DNA of 64,000 nucleotides from Macrobrachium rosenbergii (GCF_040412425.1 NC_089742.1:72673771-72737770), one strand, 5' to 3'; shown: positions 33,205 through 46,110, numbered from the stretch's first letter. Notes: a model not told the origin generated them from the sequence alone. Translations and numbers: made by a program.

Positions 33205-33700
33205 GAGGAGGGACCTTATGGTATACCTCACGTCTGGGATGGTTTCAAATGCGATGCTAAAGAGGCACCAAGCCACCAAACCTCGGTAGGAAGCAAAAGA
33301 GAAAGTTAGGAAGTGTAGATTAGCATAGGTAATGAAGAAGAAGAGGGATAGGTGGGTCCACTAAGCAGTAGGATGGGAGATCACCTATCTGTTACCTATA
33401 CTAAACTGATGTAGTATTATGTTCAAACAACAGTCATTACCATAATCAATTCCATGTGAAGGTCCTCACCGACAGAGTAAGAGGGAAGCAATAAAACTTA
33501 TAGGGAGAGAAGTAAAAGGGAGGTTTCCCAATAATAAGTTGAGCCCACTGCAGAGATCAAAGGCACAAATAATACATTTAATCCCCACAGCAGGCCCACA
33601 AGCACCCCACCTCAACAAGGGGTGGGGTTTGGTTTTGGTGGGGGGGTCAGTGCAATAGAAATGGGGATATATCATGGATAAGAATTTCAAGTTCCTACCA
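33205..33700. repeat. Interspersed repeat block shared with 39.4-39.8 kb
   Basis: Pairs with 39440-39830: GGTTTCAAATGCGATGCTAAAGA / GGCTTCAAACATGATGCCAAAGA, then GGTCCACTA-G-AGTA-G-TGGGAG, GGAGATCAC-TATCT and CCCCACCTCA-CAAGG in the same order. No coding motif is supported. Confidence 0.62.
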
Positions 33701-34953
33701 TTTAGCCCTCAACCTTGGCAGTTGCACTGAAGGTTGGAAGAGAATTTATGGATTATTAGTGGTGGTTCTCTTTCATAAATTTTGGCCCAGTTTTTCTTGT
33801 GGTCAGGGATTTTGGATACTGAGTTGGAATTTTTTCTGGATTTTGGCAAGATCTTTCACTTTCTAAATTCCATCTTTTTCATCAACTACTGAAAGAGCAT
33901 TCTTTGATGAAGCCGTCCCACCAGCTGCTTTTTCTGTCTCCATATACAAAGGAGGAGGATTGGTCAGGGTTAGTGTGTTTTCCAAGCAGGATGATATGCC
34001 TGCTTCATTTGAAAGGCCCACAACTACTGGCTCTACCTCCAAAAGGTATGAACAACATCAGAAGTTGGTGCTAAAGAACCAGCAACTAATAGTCTACTCT
34101 CCAGGGAGGCAAAATAGTCAGCAGGTGATAGCAGTGGGCCAGCACTCACTGGTCCAGTGACTGTTGGTACTCCTACGTTCAACAGTCACTGGATTTTCAG
34201 TTTTGGGTATTTTTGCTGGGTAACCGCTTTTCATCAGCAAGACTATACAGTACTTAGTTTTGACTGACCTATCACTTACAGATCTGTTCATCTTTGGTGG
34301 TGGTCATATACACGATTCATTTGCTTCTCTTTAATTTTCCTAACTTCAGTGTTAAGTCCAGTATTTTGTAATGAGTTGCATTTTGTAACTAGGCCATAAA
34401 AACTTAAGTCCATTTTCACCTGAGATTTCTGCCTTGATTCCTTAAATGAGACCTTTTCTGTTACTCTTACTACCTAAATTTCCTTCTCAACTGGTAGTCA
34501 TATTGGTCTGAAGATATGTTACCCCTGCCTCAGTGCATACTTCTGGGTTCCTTGTTGCAAATACCATGGTCTTTCTCTCAACAATCAATGCATATTGCTG
34601 GTTTGCCTTGTAACTCTGACCTACATGTACTGTATAAATGTATGCCCAATATTTTGGCAGTGGAAAACCTCCTGGGTCATGGGATACATTATTTTGAATT
34701 TCTGCCATGCTGCAGAGATAGACTCTAGTAGTCTTAGAGTACTCAGTGTCAGGATGTGAGTAGGCTGAGGTACTATACTGACTGATTCCTCGATATTAGG
34801 AAGACATGCCAAGCACTGGAGCAACTAAAGCCATTCAGCACTTAGAATCTAATATTGTAAATTTCACTAAAATTCATCAAACATTTAAAATATATAATAC
34901 TCCTTAATTTAAAAACCAAGTCAAATTATTAACATCTAGCAAAAAAGATAAAC
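33701..34953. other. Intron sequence without a recognised gene
   Basis: Possibly LINE-derived (a minus-strand KVKDLAKIQKKFQLSIQN is seen near 33850), but no definitive motif. Otherwise nothing supported. Confidence 0.35.
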
Positions 34954-37900
34954 TCAGAAACTAATTTTAAACGACATTAATTTATTTACACCACAATTAT
35001 TAACAAGTACCCCACTCATGGACTTGCTATTTAGTAAGGTAGCTCTTCTATCTTGAGTAAAATGTGTGCAGTCAATTAGAAAGTGTTTTACATTTAAGAC
35101 TACTTTGCAATAAGTATCTGTGAGTAGCAATCCTATGTCCAAGAGGAAGACCTTGGTGGTCTCTGGAGGATGCTTGACATGTCATACCTAATATTATCTT
35201 CCACAGGGGATGTTCATGAAGAGTTGGCTAAAACATTCAGCATTTCATCCATGGTGAAAGGTATACTGAAAGCCTCTTTACTATTGCACTGAGGTGGAAC
35301 TACTGATCGTGAAGTTTCAAATTTGCTGAAACTCAGGAGAGTACTATGTTGCACTAGATACTTTGGCAAAATGCTTGGACTTTCTACCACTTCTTTAGGA
35401 TCAGGTACATATCCATTCTTCACCTTTAGTATAGGAAGTGGGTCTGGAACAAATTTGCTTTGCAATTTTCTGATCCTATTCCAGACCTGGCAAGATGAGT
35501 TTTTGCTTAGCTCTCTGAGATATACTTTATCCATGATAGTCTTGTAGCCTTTAATACTGTTCTTGTCTGTTTTGCACAAGCTCTAGCACATGCTGTTTTA
35601 TTTGCCTCACAGGGCAATCTTAAATATCTACAGAAGCATGTCCTGGTGACTTCCTAGCAATGCACATGTCTGGTTTCACCAAGAAACAGCTGGACATTGT
35701 GGCAAGCCTGCATTCTAGGTATACCTTTATCTGAACTATATAGTACTACTTTAGTGAAGTGCTGATTTGCTTGAATTTAGGAAGGAAAATCCTTGGAATT
35801 TTCAGTGTTTGTTAAGTTTTCATGAACACCAGTCTGCTTCATCTGTTTCCACTTGTGAGGCATGGAGACAGAGTATTATAAATATATTGCAGGTGTATGG
35901 ACCAATGGCCACTCCATACAAGTGCTTACTTACTGACAACGGGTATTCTAGTGCAAAAGCCAAGGAGCAAATACTCAAGTCAACAGCAGAAGAGGAATTA
36001 TGGCATACATCACAACTTGTTGGTGATCCATTGTTTAATAATAATATATCATTATTGTCAAGCACTGCTCAATTATGTTACCTCATTTATCACATACATT
36101 ACCTCTCCAGAGAGTATGTTTTGCATTAAAATCACCCATTAATATGAATGGGGAAGGCAGCTGGTCAATTAAGTGTTGAAGATCAAAGATATCTAACTGC
36201 CTGTTGTTTCCAGAAATATCAAAGAGGTGATCTTCCAATCGAAGCTGCAGATACAAAGAACATAGAGTGATCTTTTTATCAGTATGAACTTGTACAGCAC
36301 GAGCTTGAAGCTTCGTGTCAAGTTGGATAATGTTGCATTTTACTCATTTATGGATAATACAACCTGGGCCTCCTTTAAGTCTTTTTCCTGGTTGTGGGAG
36401 AGATTGTGAACATTATAATTTAAACCAGGGTTATATAGTTTTCCAATTTTTGTTTCTTGGAGATATATCTTTGCAGCTGATTCCCTGTTTAGTGTTATTT
36501 GTTCAGCACTAGAAACAATACCACAACACCTCCATTGTATGACAGACATCTATTTTGTTTATAGTTTTTTGAGTCCTTTTTCTTGTTGGATTTGTTTCTT
36601 TGGGTTGTTCTCACTCTCTTTTGTGCCTTGTGTTTCAAATTCCATTTCTTCAAGCAGAGATTCTATCTGTGATGCTGCTTGTCTTGTGGGAGATGGTAAA
36701 AATAAGGGTAGATTCTCTCCACCAGGTGGTGATGTGTATACCTTTGCCACAGGGGATAGAGCACCTGCTACAGGGGGGGAATGCTACTACATTTACTAGA
36801 TCCCTTTTGGTAGTTAGGGGTAAGGGATTTAAAGCCATAGCATAGATCTTAGCTTGCCCCATTTGCCTTTTTGCATGATCAATGCAACTGCGTGTTCAGC
36901 ATTTACTTTATTATTTGCTGCTTGCTAAAATTAAAATTGTTCACATTTTTTATTATTAGATTTGTGGTCTGAGTGTATTAACACCCACTTGGAAGTAGTC
37001 CAGCATAAACTATGTTCATGGGCTGAACAGTTGTTACAGACTTTAGTATTTGTACACACACTTGATAAGTGGCAAAACTTTAAGCAGTTAAAACATTGCA
37101 TAGGTTGAGGGTGGGATGGTTTCATTTCCACTCTTTCATTTTCAGATGCAATAAGGGATGACATGTCTGGGTTCTCAAGTGTTGAAACAATCATGTTGGT
37201 ACTAGATATCTTTTTCACCTTCTACACTGATAGTAGGCTCATTCCTAGAATTTCATTTTCTGTGAATTCATATAGTTCTTTGTCAGAGATTACCCCTTCC
37301 TAATATCTGAAGTTCATGTGGGGTCTGATCTCTTTGAGCATTTCATTACCATAAACCTGCATCAAACTCAGCATCTGTGCCTAGGTCTTTGAGTCTCCTT
37401 GAATAAGGATTTTTCTTTTTCCAAATCGAGATATTTCCCACTCTTTACACTTCCCATCTTCTTCTGGAAGTATCTACTGAATTCATAATAGTTATATTTC
37501 TCTTCCTTTACACCTGCTAGCACACATAGGAGGCTTGGGAGTCCTTGCTGGATTTTCTGTGGGTCCTGATGTCTATCTCCATCCCACTCAGAAGGTGTAT
37601 ATACATCAGTATTTCTATAAGTTCTTTAGTCAAAGTTCCTCTTACAGCAGATTGGAATATTTGGAGAGTGTTGATATTGCAGCTAGCTTTGAATGCATCT
37701 CTATGCTTGTTAAAGGCAGCCCAAGCTTCTTACTTCATTTCTATCTCATGAAATTCATTCTAATTTCCAATCATGTGCCAAAGGTAGTCCAGATGGTTTG
37801 CTAGTCACAATCAACTGTAATACTCTCAAATCTTTAACATTCTCTGATTTTATAATACTGCGTTGTATTGATGATTTATTCTTTGGGGTATTATTTGCAT

Positions 37901-38170
37901 TTTCTTTTGTATAGCCAATTGTAGAGAATAGGCTGTGGTTGTCTGGTAGAGTGTCATTTAGTGGATCAGGGAGAATATAAGAGGGGCCTGGAGGGTTAAT
38001 TTTTGCCATAGAATCCATTTTTCTTTGGAAAAAAATTTTATCCTTGCTCTGGGAGGAAAAGGATGGTTGTGATTGTTATTTTGTAGGATAGCAACATTGT
38101 ATTGTGGTCGTGTTCTGTGGATATGGTAATATTGCCAGTAGAAGACAAGATGTAAACATTGTGGGCACAA
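34954..38170 (-). pseudogene. LINE copy B (ORF1, endonuclease, RT linker, C-terminus; RT core missing)
   Basis: Minus-strand segments in correct order: a stop-broken ORF1 N-terminus (to 38170), CCHC knuckles MQCFNCLKFCHLSSVC and VCNNCSAHEHSLC (37120-37000), and an ORF1 tail (36750-36559). Next come endonuclease remnants with ILMGDFNAKHTLW-like wording (about 36140) and the endonuclease-RT linker SSCQVWNRIRKLQSKFVPDP (about 35500). A C-terminal HLIDC-type motif, VLNVKHFLIDCTHF, lies near 35080. The whole RT core between 35214 and 35142 is absent, so an internal deletion of about 2 kb is inferred. Confidence 0.68.
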
Positions 38171-38439
38171 TGGTTAACCTTACATGTGATACCTTTTAAT
38201 ATGGTACTAGCTCACTGAGATACGTGCCAACATTTACATAATGATAAATGTGAAATGGTGTCAGTGATATTTGCGTTCTTTTGTTGTATATGTCTTTAGA
38301 TGAGAATGTAATGTACTTCTTTAGTTCTTACAAAACTTTTCTTTTGTTACAGATGTATTGTTTGAAGTTTGGCATTCAATAAAGCCTAAAATTTAGGCCT
38401 AGTTTTATTAAAATTTATTGAACACAAAATATATATAAG

Positions 38440-39500
38440 ATGGAAAGATTGCTGAAACCAGAAAGGCTAGACACCGATACTAGCTCATCATCGGCGGCTC
38501 ATGAGTTTAAATACTGGTTCAAGACTTTTGAAAACTTCTCAGCCACCCTTCTGCAGAATAGTTTCAACAGGCTGTCTTCTCACTAACTTTTTGCTTTAAG
38601 ACTTCTTAGCAAAGAATGTAATTTTCAGGCGGTGACAGCTATTCAGTAATCTATTGTGAGGAGTCTATTAGGGATGCATTTATCAGTGGCCTACAGTCAC
38701 CACTAATAAGGTAGGATTTATTGGAGAATAAAACTTCAGATTTAGCAACCATGTTTGACCAGGCTAGGGCATTAGAATCAGCCCAGAGAGATTTTGAAGT
38801 TTATTGTACTACCCCACCTTATTGGGTGGTAAGTGCAGCAACACCTGAACGAAGACCCACCAGTCAAGAATTTTTAGAGAAGCCGGCTCCTGTGACAGAA
38901 GGTGTTAATGCTAAATGTTTCTTTTGTGGTTTTTCAAAGCATCCCGCCTGAAATGTCCAGCACGAGAGGCATCTTGTCATAAGTGTCATAAGAGAGGACA
39001 CTTCGCTAAGGTGTGTCGTGCTAACTTAGCAACTAGTGCTTCTACTAATTATACAACCTTAGCCTGCACTGGTGCAGCTACTCTAAGCTCTCTCTTGCAA
39101 GCAGCGGTAAAGTTTTTATTAAAGGAACCGAAATAGATGGTCTTACTGATAGTGACAGCTCTGAAAGTTTTATCCAACCAGATGTAGTTCAGCGTCTCTT
39201 TCTAGTCACTCATAGCAGCAGATCAGGTAAAATATCTATGGCATCAACTTCCCTTTCAACCAAGATGGCAGGGTTTTGCCAAGTGGATCTCAGGGTTAGT
39301 GGCAGGGATTATCACAATACACGTTTACCTGTTCTGCCCCAGTTTGCTCAGATGTGATTCTCAGACAAGATTTTCAGCAATTACATGGAAGTGTTACCCT
39401 AGAGTATGGTGGTGGACTACCTCCTCTGGTCATTTGTGTATATTCCATCACTCAGCTGGCTTCAAACATGATGCCAAAGAAGCATCATGTTACTAGAACC
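38440..39500 (+). pseudogene. Ty3/gypsy retrotransposon gag and protease fragment
   Basis: Starts at ATG 38440 with MERLLKPERLDTDTSSSSAA, a common gypsy gag opening. It then has SIRDAFISGLQSPLIR, FDQARALESAQRD, and two zinc knuckles split by a frameshift (CFFCGFSKH and CHKCHKRGHFAKVC, about 38915-39030). The protease region follows with DGLTDSDSSESFIQPDVVQ, where the active site DTGSS-type motif has become DSDSS, and ends in RLPVLPQF at about 39345. RT and integrase are missing. Internal stops are present. The family wording matches chromovirus-free gypsy elements of arthropods (from memory). Confidence 0.75.
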
Positions 39501-39830
39501 TCTCTAAAAAGTGAGAGATAAAGCTAAGAGGTGTAGATTACAGTAAGTAATAATGAAAAATAGGAATAGTTTGGTCCACTATGTAGTAAGGTGGGAGTGG
39601 GAGATCACGTATCTAATACCTAACTCTAAATTGTTGTCATATTCAACGTACAGCCAAAAAAGATAATCAACAACATTCACACGTCATCAGCAAAAGAGGA
39701 TGAGAGAAATGGAAGTTTAGTTGAACCTACAGCAGAGATAGTAGGCACAATAGCGCATAAATTCCCTGCAGTGGATTCACCCATGCCCCCACCTCATCAA
39801 GGAATTGGGGTCAGGAGGCTGAGGTACTAT
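39440..39830. repeat. Interspersed repeat block, second copy
   Basis: Counterpart of 33205-33700. It overlaps the tail of the gypsy fragment, so the block may represent part of that retroelement family. Confidence 0.58.
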
Positions 39831-40189
39831 AGTATCACTCACTCTCTTTCTCAAGCTTGATAACACCTTGATCTTCATCGTAGTTGTTACTCAGAGTAAT
39901 TCAAAAGCCGAGGCGCATAAACCAAACCCTCGTAATACCTCTCAGGCCCAAACATGATCAGATGGAAGACACTCCCATCACAGTTCCCAACATTAGCTTA
40001 AATATTGCCCATAATCCCAACCATGATACCCACTTGTCAAGACAGAAAATTTATTATAGTTGGAATAATCCACAACATTTAAATATAAACAGAATAGAGT
40101 AATGGATAGAACTCTTGGAATCAAACACAGACATAAATTCCAAGGGTTCAAGAGCCCCCTCACCAAAGCTATGTGGTCTTACATTGAAA

Positions 40190-40740
40190 AGGAACCAACA
40201 AGATTATGTGGCTAAAGTGTAGGATAATACAGGTTGATGGGACTGAGAGTACTACTTGAGTACAGTCTTCTCTCTATCGACCTTGGTGGGCAAGCAAGAC
40301 AGAATGCTGAAAGTCTTATCCATAAAAACCAGAACACCCCTGGAATCCATTGGCTAGTTCTGAGAGATGGTCCCAACCTTAAGATATCAAAATGATTAAC
40401 ACACTGATATCTCGGAAGTCTAAAAATTACCAGGTGATTGACAAGACCACCACAGCTCCCACTAATAGCTTTAGAAATGAACTCCAATCCCAGCAATTGT
40501 ATATCTTCATGATAATCATGACACTGAAGAAGGTAGAGTGGTTTAGACAGCAAGATAGATAAAAGCTAATAAAATACAAAATAGGTTGAAGCAATCATTG
40601 GAGATACAGTACCGTGAAACATTTAGATTCAAACCAAAGGAATCTCTTTTTATCTCGGTTTGACAGCCCTCTCGCCTGTCACATGGCATCAACATAGATA
40701 ATTATTTGTTGAAGTCACATGGCTTATCAGGGATACCTTC
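40190..40740. repeat. Interspersed repeat block, counterpart of 11.1-11.65 kb
   Basis: Homologous to 11120-11650 with the same landmark order. It follows the block at 39440-39830, so the two may be parts of one larger repeat. Confidence 0.58.
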
Positions 40741-42036
40741 TACTGAGAAAACTTTACTTAGAAAATCTCTATGATAAAAAAGCTTGATTGACAGTAGCAC
40801 TGTCTGGAAAGGTAATATAAGCTTCAAAGTATCAGATGCAATTTTAAACCTTCTCCTTTGCACTGAGCCAAAAGTTTCGTGTCATTCAACAAAGCATCAT
40901 TCTAAAAACTGTTAGATGATGTATGTGTGCAATTCAGCGCAAATATATTTTAATTTAAATATCCAGTACTTGGGTTCAATACTGACACTGGACTTAGGGC
41001 CATCTTCGAAAATCCACGAGGCACCTCTACACTTACCTATATGTTATATGAAAATTACTCTAATTTCTATTTCCGTATTTTTCATCACTACCTGGAAACA
41101 TTTGCAAATTGCTACTTTAGTCAGTCTTTAAAGGTAAAACTTCATATCTTGCCCAGCTAAAATGAGTTGAAAACTTCATTAGTACTCTAAAACCAAATGG
41201 CTAGGAAGATTACTGTGCTTCTGATAAAATCCAAAATAGTAATGCTTGATTGCTATCTGAAAGACAAGGAAGCTAGGACTCTTCTGCAATGTAACCAGTG
41301 GCAAACTACTGTTGACTAGTGATAAAGATCCAGATATAATTCTAATATATCAACTAAAAGATTTGTAATTGGTGAGGACTTGAAAGCGCCAGTGGCTAAC
41401 CTGATACCAGCAAAGTGAGCATCTCCAATTTCTTAATGAGCAGATGTAGCATATGAGTAGGTTTTGCATGAATGTAAAAGCTTCAATTAAACTATGGCTT
41501 GTACTATAATTTCAGTAGGGTTTGATGATCTGCTCCCCATTAAAGAATGAGATAAGGCCTTTAAAATATTTATGGCCTCCCTACATTAAGCTTTCAGTAA
41601 CTTCTGCACATGGAATCCTTTGGCCCATCTGGTATTTATCTAGATCAGGATGTGCACCACAGATGAAACAAAAACAAAATGATAGCAGTTTTACTTGATG
41701 AGAACTTGATGATAAGCTGGATTTTACTTATGACCATCACCATCCAAGAAAGTGCAAAACAGAGTGTACAGGAATGACAGGTGTCCCACTCACAACCAAG
41801 AAAAAGTGATCTGCGGGTGGAATTAGAGAAATAGCTTCAGAAATACTCTGCAGCTCAACTATGATGTAATAGATAGAAAGAAGCTGGACATCAAGATGGT
41901 AGAAAGTTGAAAAAGTACGAAAGCAACTGAGGTAACAGTTCTCTCAATGACAGTCAATGAAGCATAGATAAGTAATGGCAAGCTAAGACCCTACAAATCC
42001 TCATATGAAGCCATCAAAATACTTCCCAGAATTTTG
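40741..42036. other. Intron sequence without a recognised gene
   Basis: AT-rich sequence that may be the continuation of the preceding repeat. No coding motif was found on either strand. Confidence 0.4.
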
Positions 42037-42037
42037 C

Positions 42038-42190
42038 TATCAATTCCACAATGTTTGCACTATATTTAAACTTGAAACTGTTGTTTTTAAAAAATATGTC
42101 ACCCACGGATGAATGCTATCAGTTCTACAATGTTTGCACTACAATTAGACTTGAAACTGTTGTTTTTAAGATATATATCACCCAAGGAGG
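42038..42190. repeat. Tandem repeat, two units of about 77 bp
   Basis: Unit core CACAATGTTTGCACTATATT…GAAACTGTTGTTTTTAA occurs twice in direct succession, followed by ATATGTCACCCACGGATGA and ATATATCACCCAAGGAGGA. Confidence 0.75.
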
Positions 42191-42312
42191 ATCTATCGAT
42201 TAATAAAAAGCACAGTAAGTAGCAGACAATACTACTGTGCAAAACATGTACAGTCATAAGTACTAGATTTAAAGCAATATAGTCTTATATAAAAAAAATT
42301 TAAAAAACAGAC

Positions 42313-42439
42313 CTTTTTATAAAACAGTTGATATGCTGTGTCTCTGCTGAAAGTTCGGGTGAGACTATTGATGGCAGAAAAAGATGTGTTTGTCACTTTC
42401 TCATCATTAAAGTTGTACCAGTATCCCAGAGCTCCATAC
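42313..42439 (-). CDS. USP35/38-like deubiquitinase, penultimate coding exon
   Basis: A 127-bp exon between acceptor TTCTCTTAAAG|GTATGG and donor AAAAAG|GTCTGT on the minus strand. Its first base completes the AG-G arginine codon left by the exon at 58402, and it ends in phase 0, which suits the exon at 12947. It reads YGALGYWYNFNDEKVTNTSF and ends DTAYQLFYKK. This is the C-terminal end of the USP catalytic fold: WYxFND supplies the third catalytic residue, and AYxLFYKK is the standard closing strand. It is too short to stand out as an open frame. A DIRS-like element begins 36 bp upstream of its acceptor. The candidate branch point TTGATAAC remains in that gap. Confidence 0.88.
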
Positions 42440-42474
42440 CTTTAAGAGAAAATATGTTATCAAAATAAAATGAC

Positions 42475-42800
42475 ATTTTTGTGATAAAATAGTTTTATAT
42501 ATACTGTACTTACCAAGTAATTACATTGCATTTAGTTTCTACTATTGGCAGCTTACAATTTTGAAATTCGTGGGTCACACTATTGTTTTGGGTTTTGGTG
42601 ATGTGCCCCACCCACTTTTGGGAAAGAGAGGAACAACTAGCAAAAGAGCTTCAATTTGTTTATGCCCTCATAATCATGCATGGGGAGGAGGGCAGGCTCC
42701 GATCATGTAATTATTTGGTAAGTACAAATAAAACTTTATTGTATCATAAAAACGTAATTTTTATATAAGTAACTTACCAAGTAATTACATTGCTGATTCC
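42475..42800. repeat. Element 3 left terminus and internal complementary region
   Basis: The left terminus TTTTTGTGATAAAATAG…GTACTTACCAAGTAATTAC (42476-42530) recurs inverted at about 42705-42752. It is followed at once by CGTAATTTTTATATAAGTAACTTACC…, the complement of the expected right terminus. The combined 42705-42800 stretch is a near-palindrome resembling a circle junction. Confidence 0.7.
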
Positions 42801-43261
42801 CACATTGATAGATGGGAGGCATGAACATATCTACCCCAAAACATTAATAATTGTAATGGATTTGAGAATAGAAAAGATTGTGAACATTAAAATAATGTCT
42901 GTTGAATCCTCACCTAAGAGAGCTGCTACAGGAAGATGCTGCCTCTGGATGGCGCTCATCTTATCGTATAGTGACACGGCAGTACAGCCAAGGGTCACCT
43001 ACTATTTTGGTGGGTACCTTGCAGCAAAGGACAATTCCAATTGCTACACAAGGATAAAAAGTTGCCCCTGCCCTAGGCGCAGTACAAAATATATATATAT
43101 ATATAACCAGAGAAAATATAGTCACCAACACCACCATAAAAACACCATTACCCAACCATAAATGACTGGAGGGTACTCCAGGCACGTCGTACTCCCAGGC
43201 TCCCTTAAAAAAAACTCAACACCCTTGTTTCAAGGCGAAGCTTAGTAGGAAGGATTGCTTC

Positions 43262-44546
43262 CTATGCGTCCTTCCCCAACACCACACCAGCCACTGAAAA
43301 TGGACCCAATGTACTGCAGTTTTCATATACAGTCTCTATCTCCTTTAAATAATGTGAAGCGAATACTGAATGACACTTCCAAAAAGTAGCTTGCAATATA
43401 GAAGAGAGAGAGAAATTACGCTTGAAGGCTAAGGAAGTTGCTACTTCTATAATTTCATGTGCCTTCACTTTACACAAGAGAAGGGCTTCATCTCCAACTG
43501 AGGAATGATCTTCCTGACAGTGGGTGCAAGAGGTTCTTGACCAAACACCATAATGCACTAGACGAACCATGCGCTCCTTTTGTTCTGTGAATATAATACT
43601 TTGGCGCCCTCACAGGACACAAAACTCTCTCTTCATCATTAGGACCAACAACCTCTCGACAGACTTTTAATGGAAAAAGAATGAGGCCATGGATTGGACA
43701 AGGATTCATTTTTAGCCATAAAACCCAAGGAAAGGGAGCAGACAGCATTACCTTCGGAGAAGCCCACTCTTCTATCCATCACATGGATCTCGCTAATCCG
43801 TTTAGCTGTTGCCAAGGCTACAAGAAACAGTGCCATCCTAGTCAAATCTCTTAAAGATATTGAATATAATGGCTCAAAACAGTGGCTAGATAACCATTTA
43901 AGCACCATGCCCAAATTCCATGGAACTACTGCAACCTCTTTCTGCTTAGAAATATCAAACGATTTGATAAGGTCTAACAAATCATGGTTAGAAGAGAGAT
44001 CTATCCCTCTATGTTGGAGTACTGAGCCCAACATGGCTCTGTATCCTTTAATCGTTGGAGTAGAAAGGCCTCTGTCGGTCCTCAAATACAGCAGAAAATC
44101 TGCTATTTCTGTCGCAGATGTTTGAGAAGAGGGAACTCTGTGGCTTTTGCACCAATCTAGAAATATTGCCCACTTTGCCTGATAAACTCTGTCCAAGGAC
44201 TGACGTCTGCATTTGGCAATAGCTAGCGAAGCTGCTCTTGAAAAAGCCTTTCTTCGGCAGGAGTTCACTGACAGTTTGTAGCCTGTTAGGGCCAGAGAAG
44301 ACAACCCCTTATGAAACCGCCAAAAGTGGGTTGCTCGAGTAGATATGGCTTTTGAGGAAGAAGCCTCGGGAACTCCAACAGCAGTTCGAGAAGGTCCAGA
44401 AACCACTCTTTCCTTGGCCAAAGCGGAGCTACCAGGATCATTTCTACATTCTGGTGCATCTGAAATTTGTTTAAAACTTGCCTAACCATACTTAAGAGGC
44501 AGGAAAGCATAGAGGAGCTTGTCAGGCTAGTTTTGAAGGATGGCAT
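43262..44546 (-). pseudogene. Element 3 tyrosine recombinase, decayed
   Basis: The frame 44421-43639 carries the N-terminal core-binding half (LDRVYQAKWAIFLDWCKSH, LSTPTIKGYRAMLGSVL) and the first catalytic box ATAKRISEIH with Arg. The frames 43748-43488 and 43570-43262 continue with LCPVRAPKYYIHRT and KAHEIIEVATSLAFKRNFSL. There the HxxR box reads HEII, so the second catalytic Arg is lost. The final FASHYLKEIETVYENC retains the Tyr position. Frame changes at about 43640 and 43560 break the protein. Confidence 0.78.
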
Positions 44547-46110
44547 TTGTTGCCCATGCTAAAGGATCTGGAACTGGTGAGCAAAACAGAGGAAGATGGT
44601 GGTTTCTGGAAGTCACAAAAAGGTCAAGAATTGGGGTCCCCCACAGTTTCCATAGATCCAGACATACCTACTGATCTAGCGTCCACTCTGTGGTTAGCAC
44701 CTGCTTCTGGCTACTCAATTCGTCCACCAGAACATTTGACTTCCCTTGTATGAAGCGTGTTAAAAGGTTCGTCTATTTTTGATCTGCCCAAAGTAGAAGC
44801 TCTCTTGTTATCTCGCAAAGAGAGGAGGAGTGAGTTCCCCTTGATTCTTTATATAAGATAGGGCAGTCGTATTGTCTGAATGTACCACTACTGTCTTTTC
44901 ACATACTTCCCTGCTGAAGAACTTAAGTCCCAGATGTGCTGCTCTAAGTTCCTTGGCGTTCATATGCCACTCTCTCTATTCCAGGGACCATGTCCCTAAA
45001 ACTTCCTTGCTCCTAATAGAGCTCCCCAACCTAGATCCAACGCTTTGGAATAAAAGTCTAGGTTGGGGCTCGATGGAAGAAGAGACTTTTCTTCCGCTAA
45101 CCTGCTTTCTAAATTCCACAAGCGCAGGGCCTCCTTGATCTCAGTTGAAATACAGAAACTGAAGGTGTCTGGATAAACCTTCCTGTCCCAGCTGATCCTT
45201 AGGTAAAATTGCAGAGGTCTCATGTGAAGCCTGCCTAGGCGAATGAATTGCTCCAAGGAAGACAACGTTCCCAAAAGGCTCATCTACTCTTTGGCTGAAC
45301 AGTGATTGAGATGAGAAACTTATTTATTGTCCTCAGACAAGACTCCACTCTTTTTGGGGACAGAGAAGCCCGAAAAGTCTGAGAGTTGATCAACATCCCC
45401 AAATAAAGAATCTGTTGATCCAGAATCAGCTGGGACTTTTGAAAGTTGATGACCAACCCAAGATACTGGGCTAAGAGGAGGGTTTTCTGATGAGCCTCCG
45501 TACACTTCTGCCTTGTTTGGGCCTGAAGGACCCAATCGTCGAGATATAGGGAGATTCTGATACCCGTCAAATGGAGTCATTTTGCCAGGGGAGAGAGAAC
45601 TCTGGTGAAAACTTGTGGCATCGTTGAGAGCCCGAAACATAGGGCACAGAACTGATAGACTTTGTTCCTGAAGACAAACTTTAGAAACTTCAACTCCTGG
45701 TGAACTGGAATATGGAAATATGCGTCCTGCATATCTGTTGACGTCATCCATTCTCCCTGGCAAATGAACGACAGGGCGGTGTGGTTTTTCTCCTCCATCT
45801 TGAATTTTGTCTCCTACATGAAGACGTTCAAGGCTCTGACAACTAAGATGGGCCTCCATCCGCCTGACGCCTTGGGTACCACAAAAAGATGATTGCAGAA
45901 CCCTGGAGAATTCAAGTTTTCTACTAACTCTATCGCCCCCTTCTTGAGGAGGGAGGAAACTTCCTCCGAGAGGGCTGAAAACCTTGTAGAGCCTTCAGAG
46001 CACTCCATCAATGTTACTGGCGATCTGACTAAGGGAGGCTCTTCTCGGAAGGGAATGGAGTATCCTTCCTTAAGAACATTTACTATCCAGGTTTTGGCCC
46101 CTTTCTCCAT
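44547..46110 (-). pseudogene. Element 3 pol: reverse transcriptase and RNase H, decayed
   Basis: Segments in order: GFCNHLFVVPKASGGWRPIL (about 45880), WMTSTDMQDAYFHIPVHQEL (about 45750, first catalytic Asp), FGLSTMPQVFTRVL (about 45600) and RISLYLDDWVLQAQT (about 45550, YLDD). The connection domain is SLLGTLSSLEQFIRLGRLHM (about 45280), followed by RNase H beginning LDFYSKALDLGWGALLG. There the usual YSDAS aspartate is replaced by YSKAL. Further RNase H and C-terminal wording (GKSNVLVDELS, LDLFVTSRNHHLPLF) is visible to about 44600 across stops. Confidence 0.78.
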
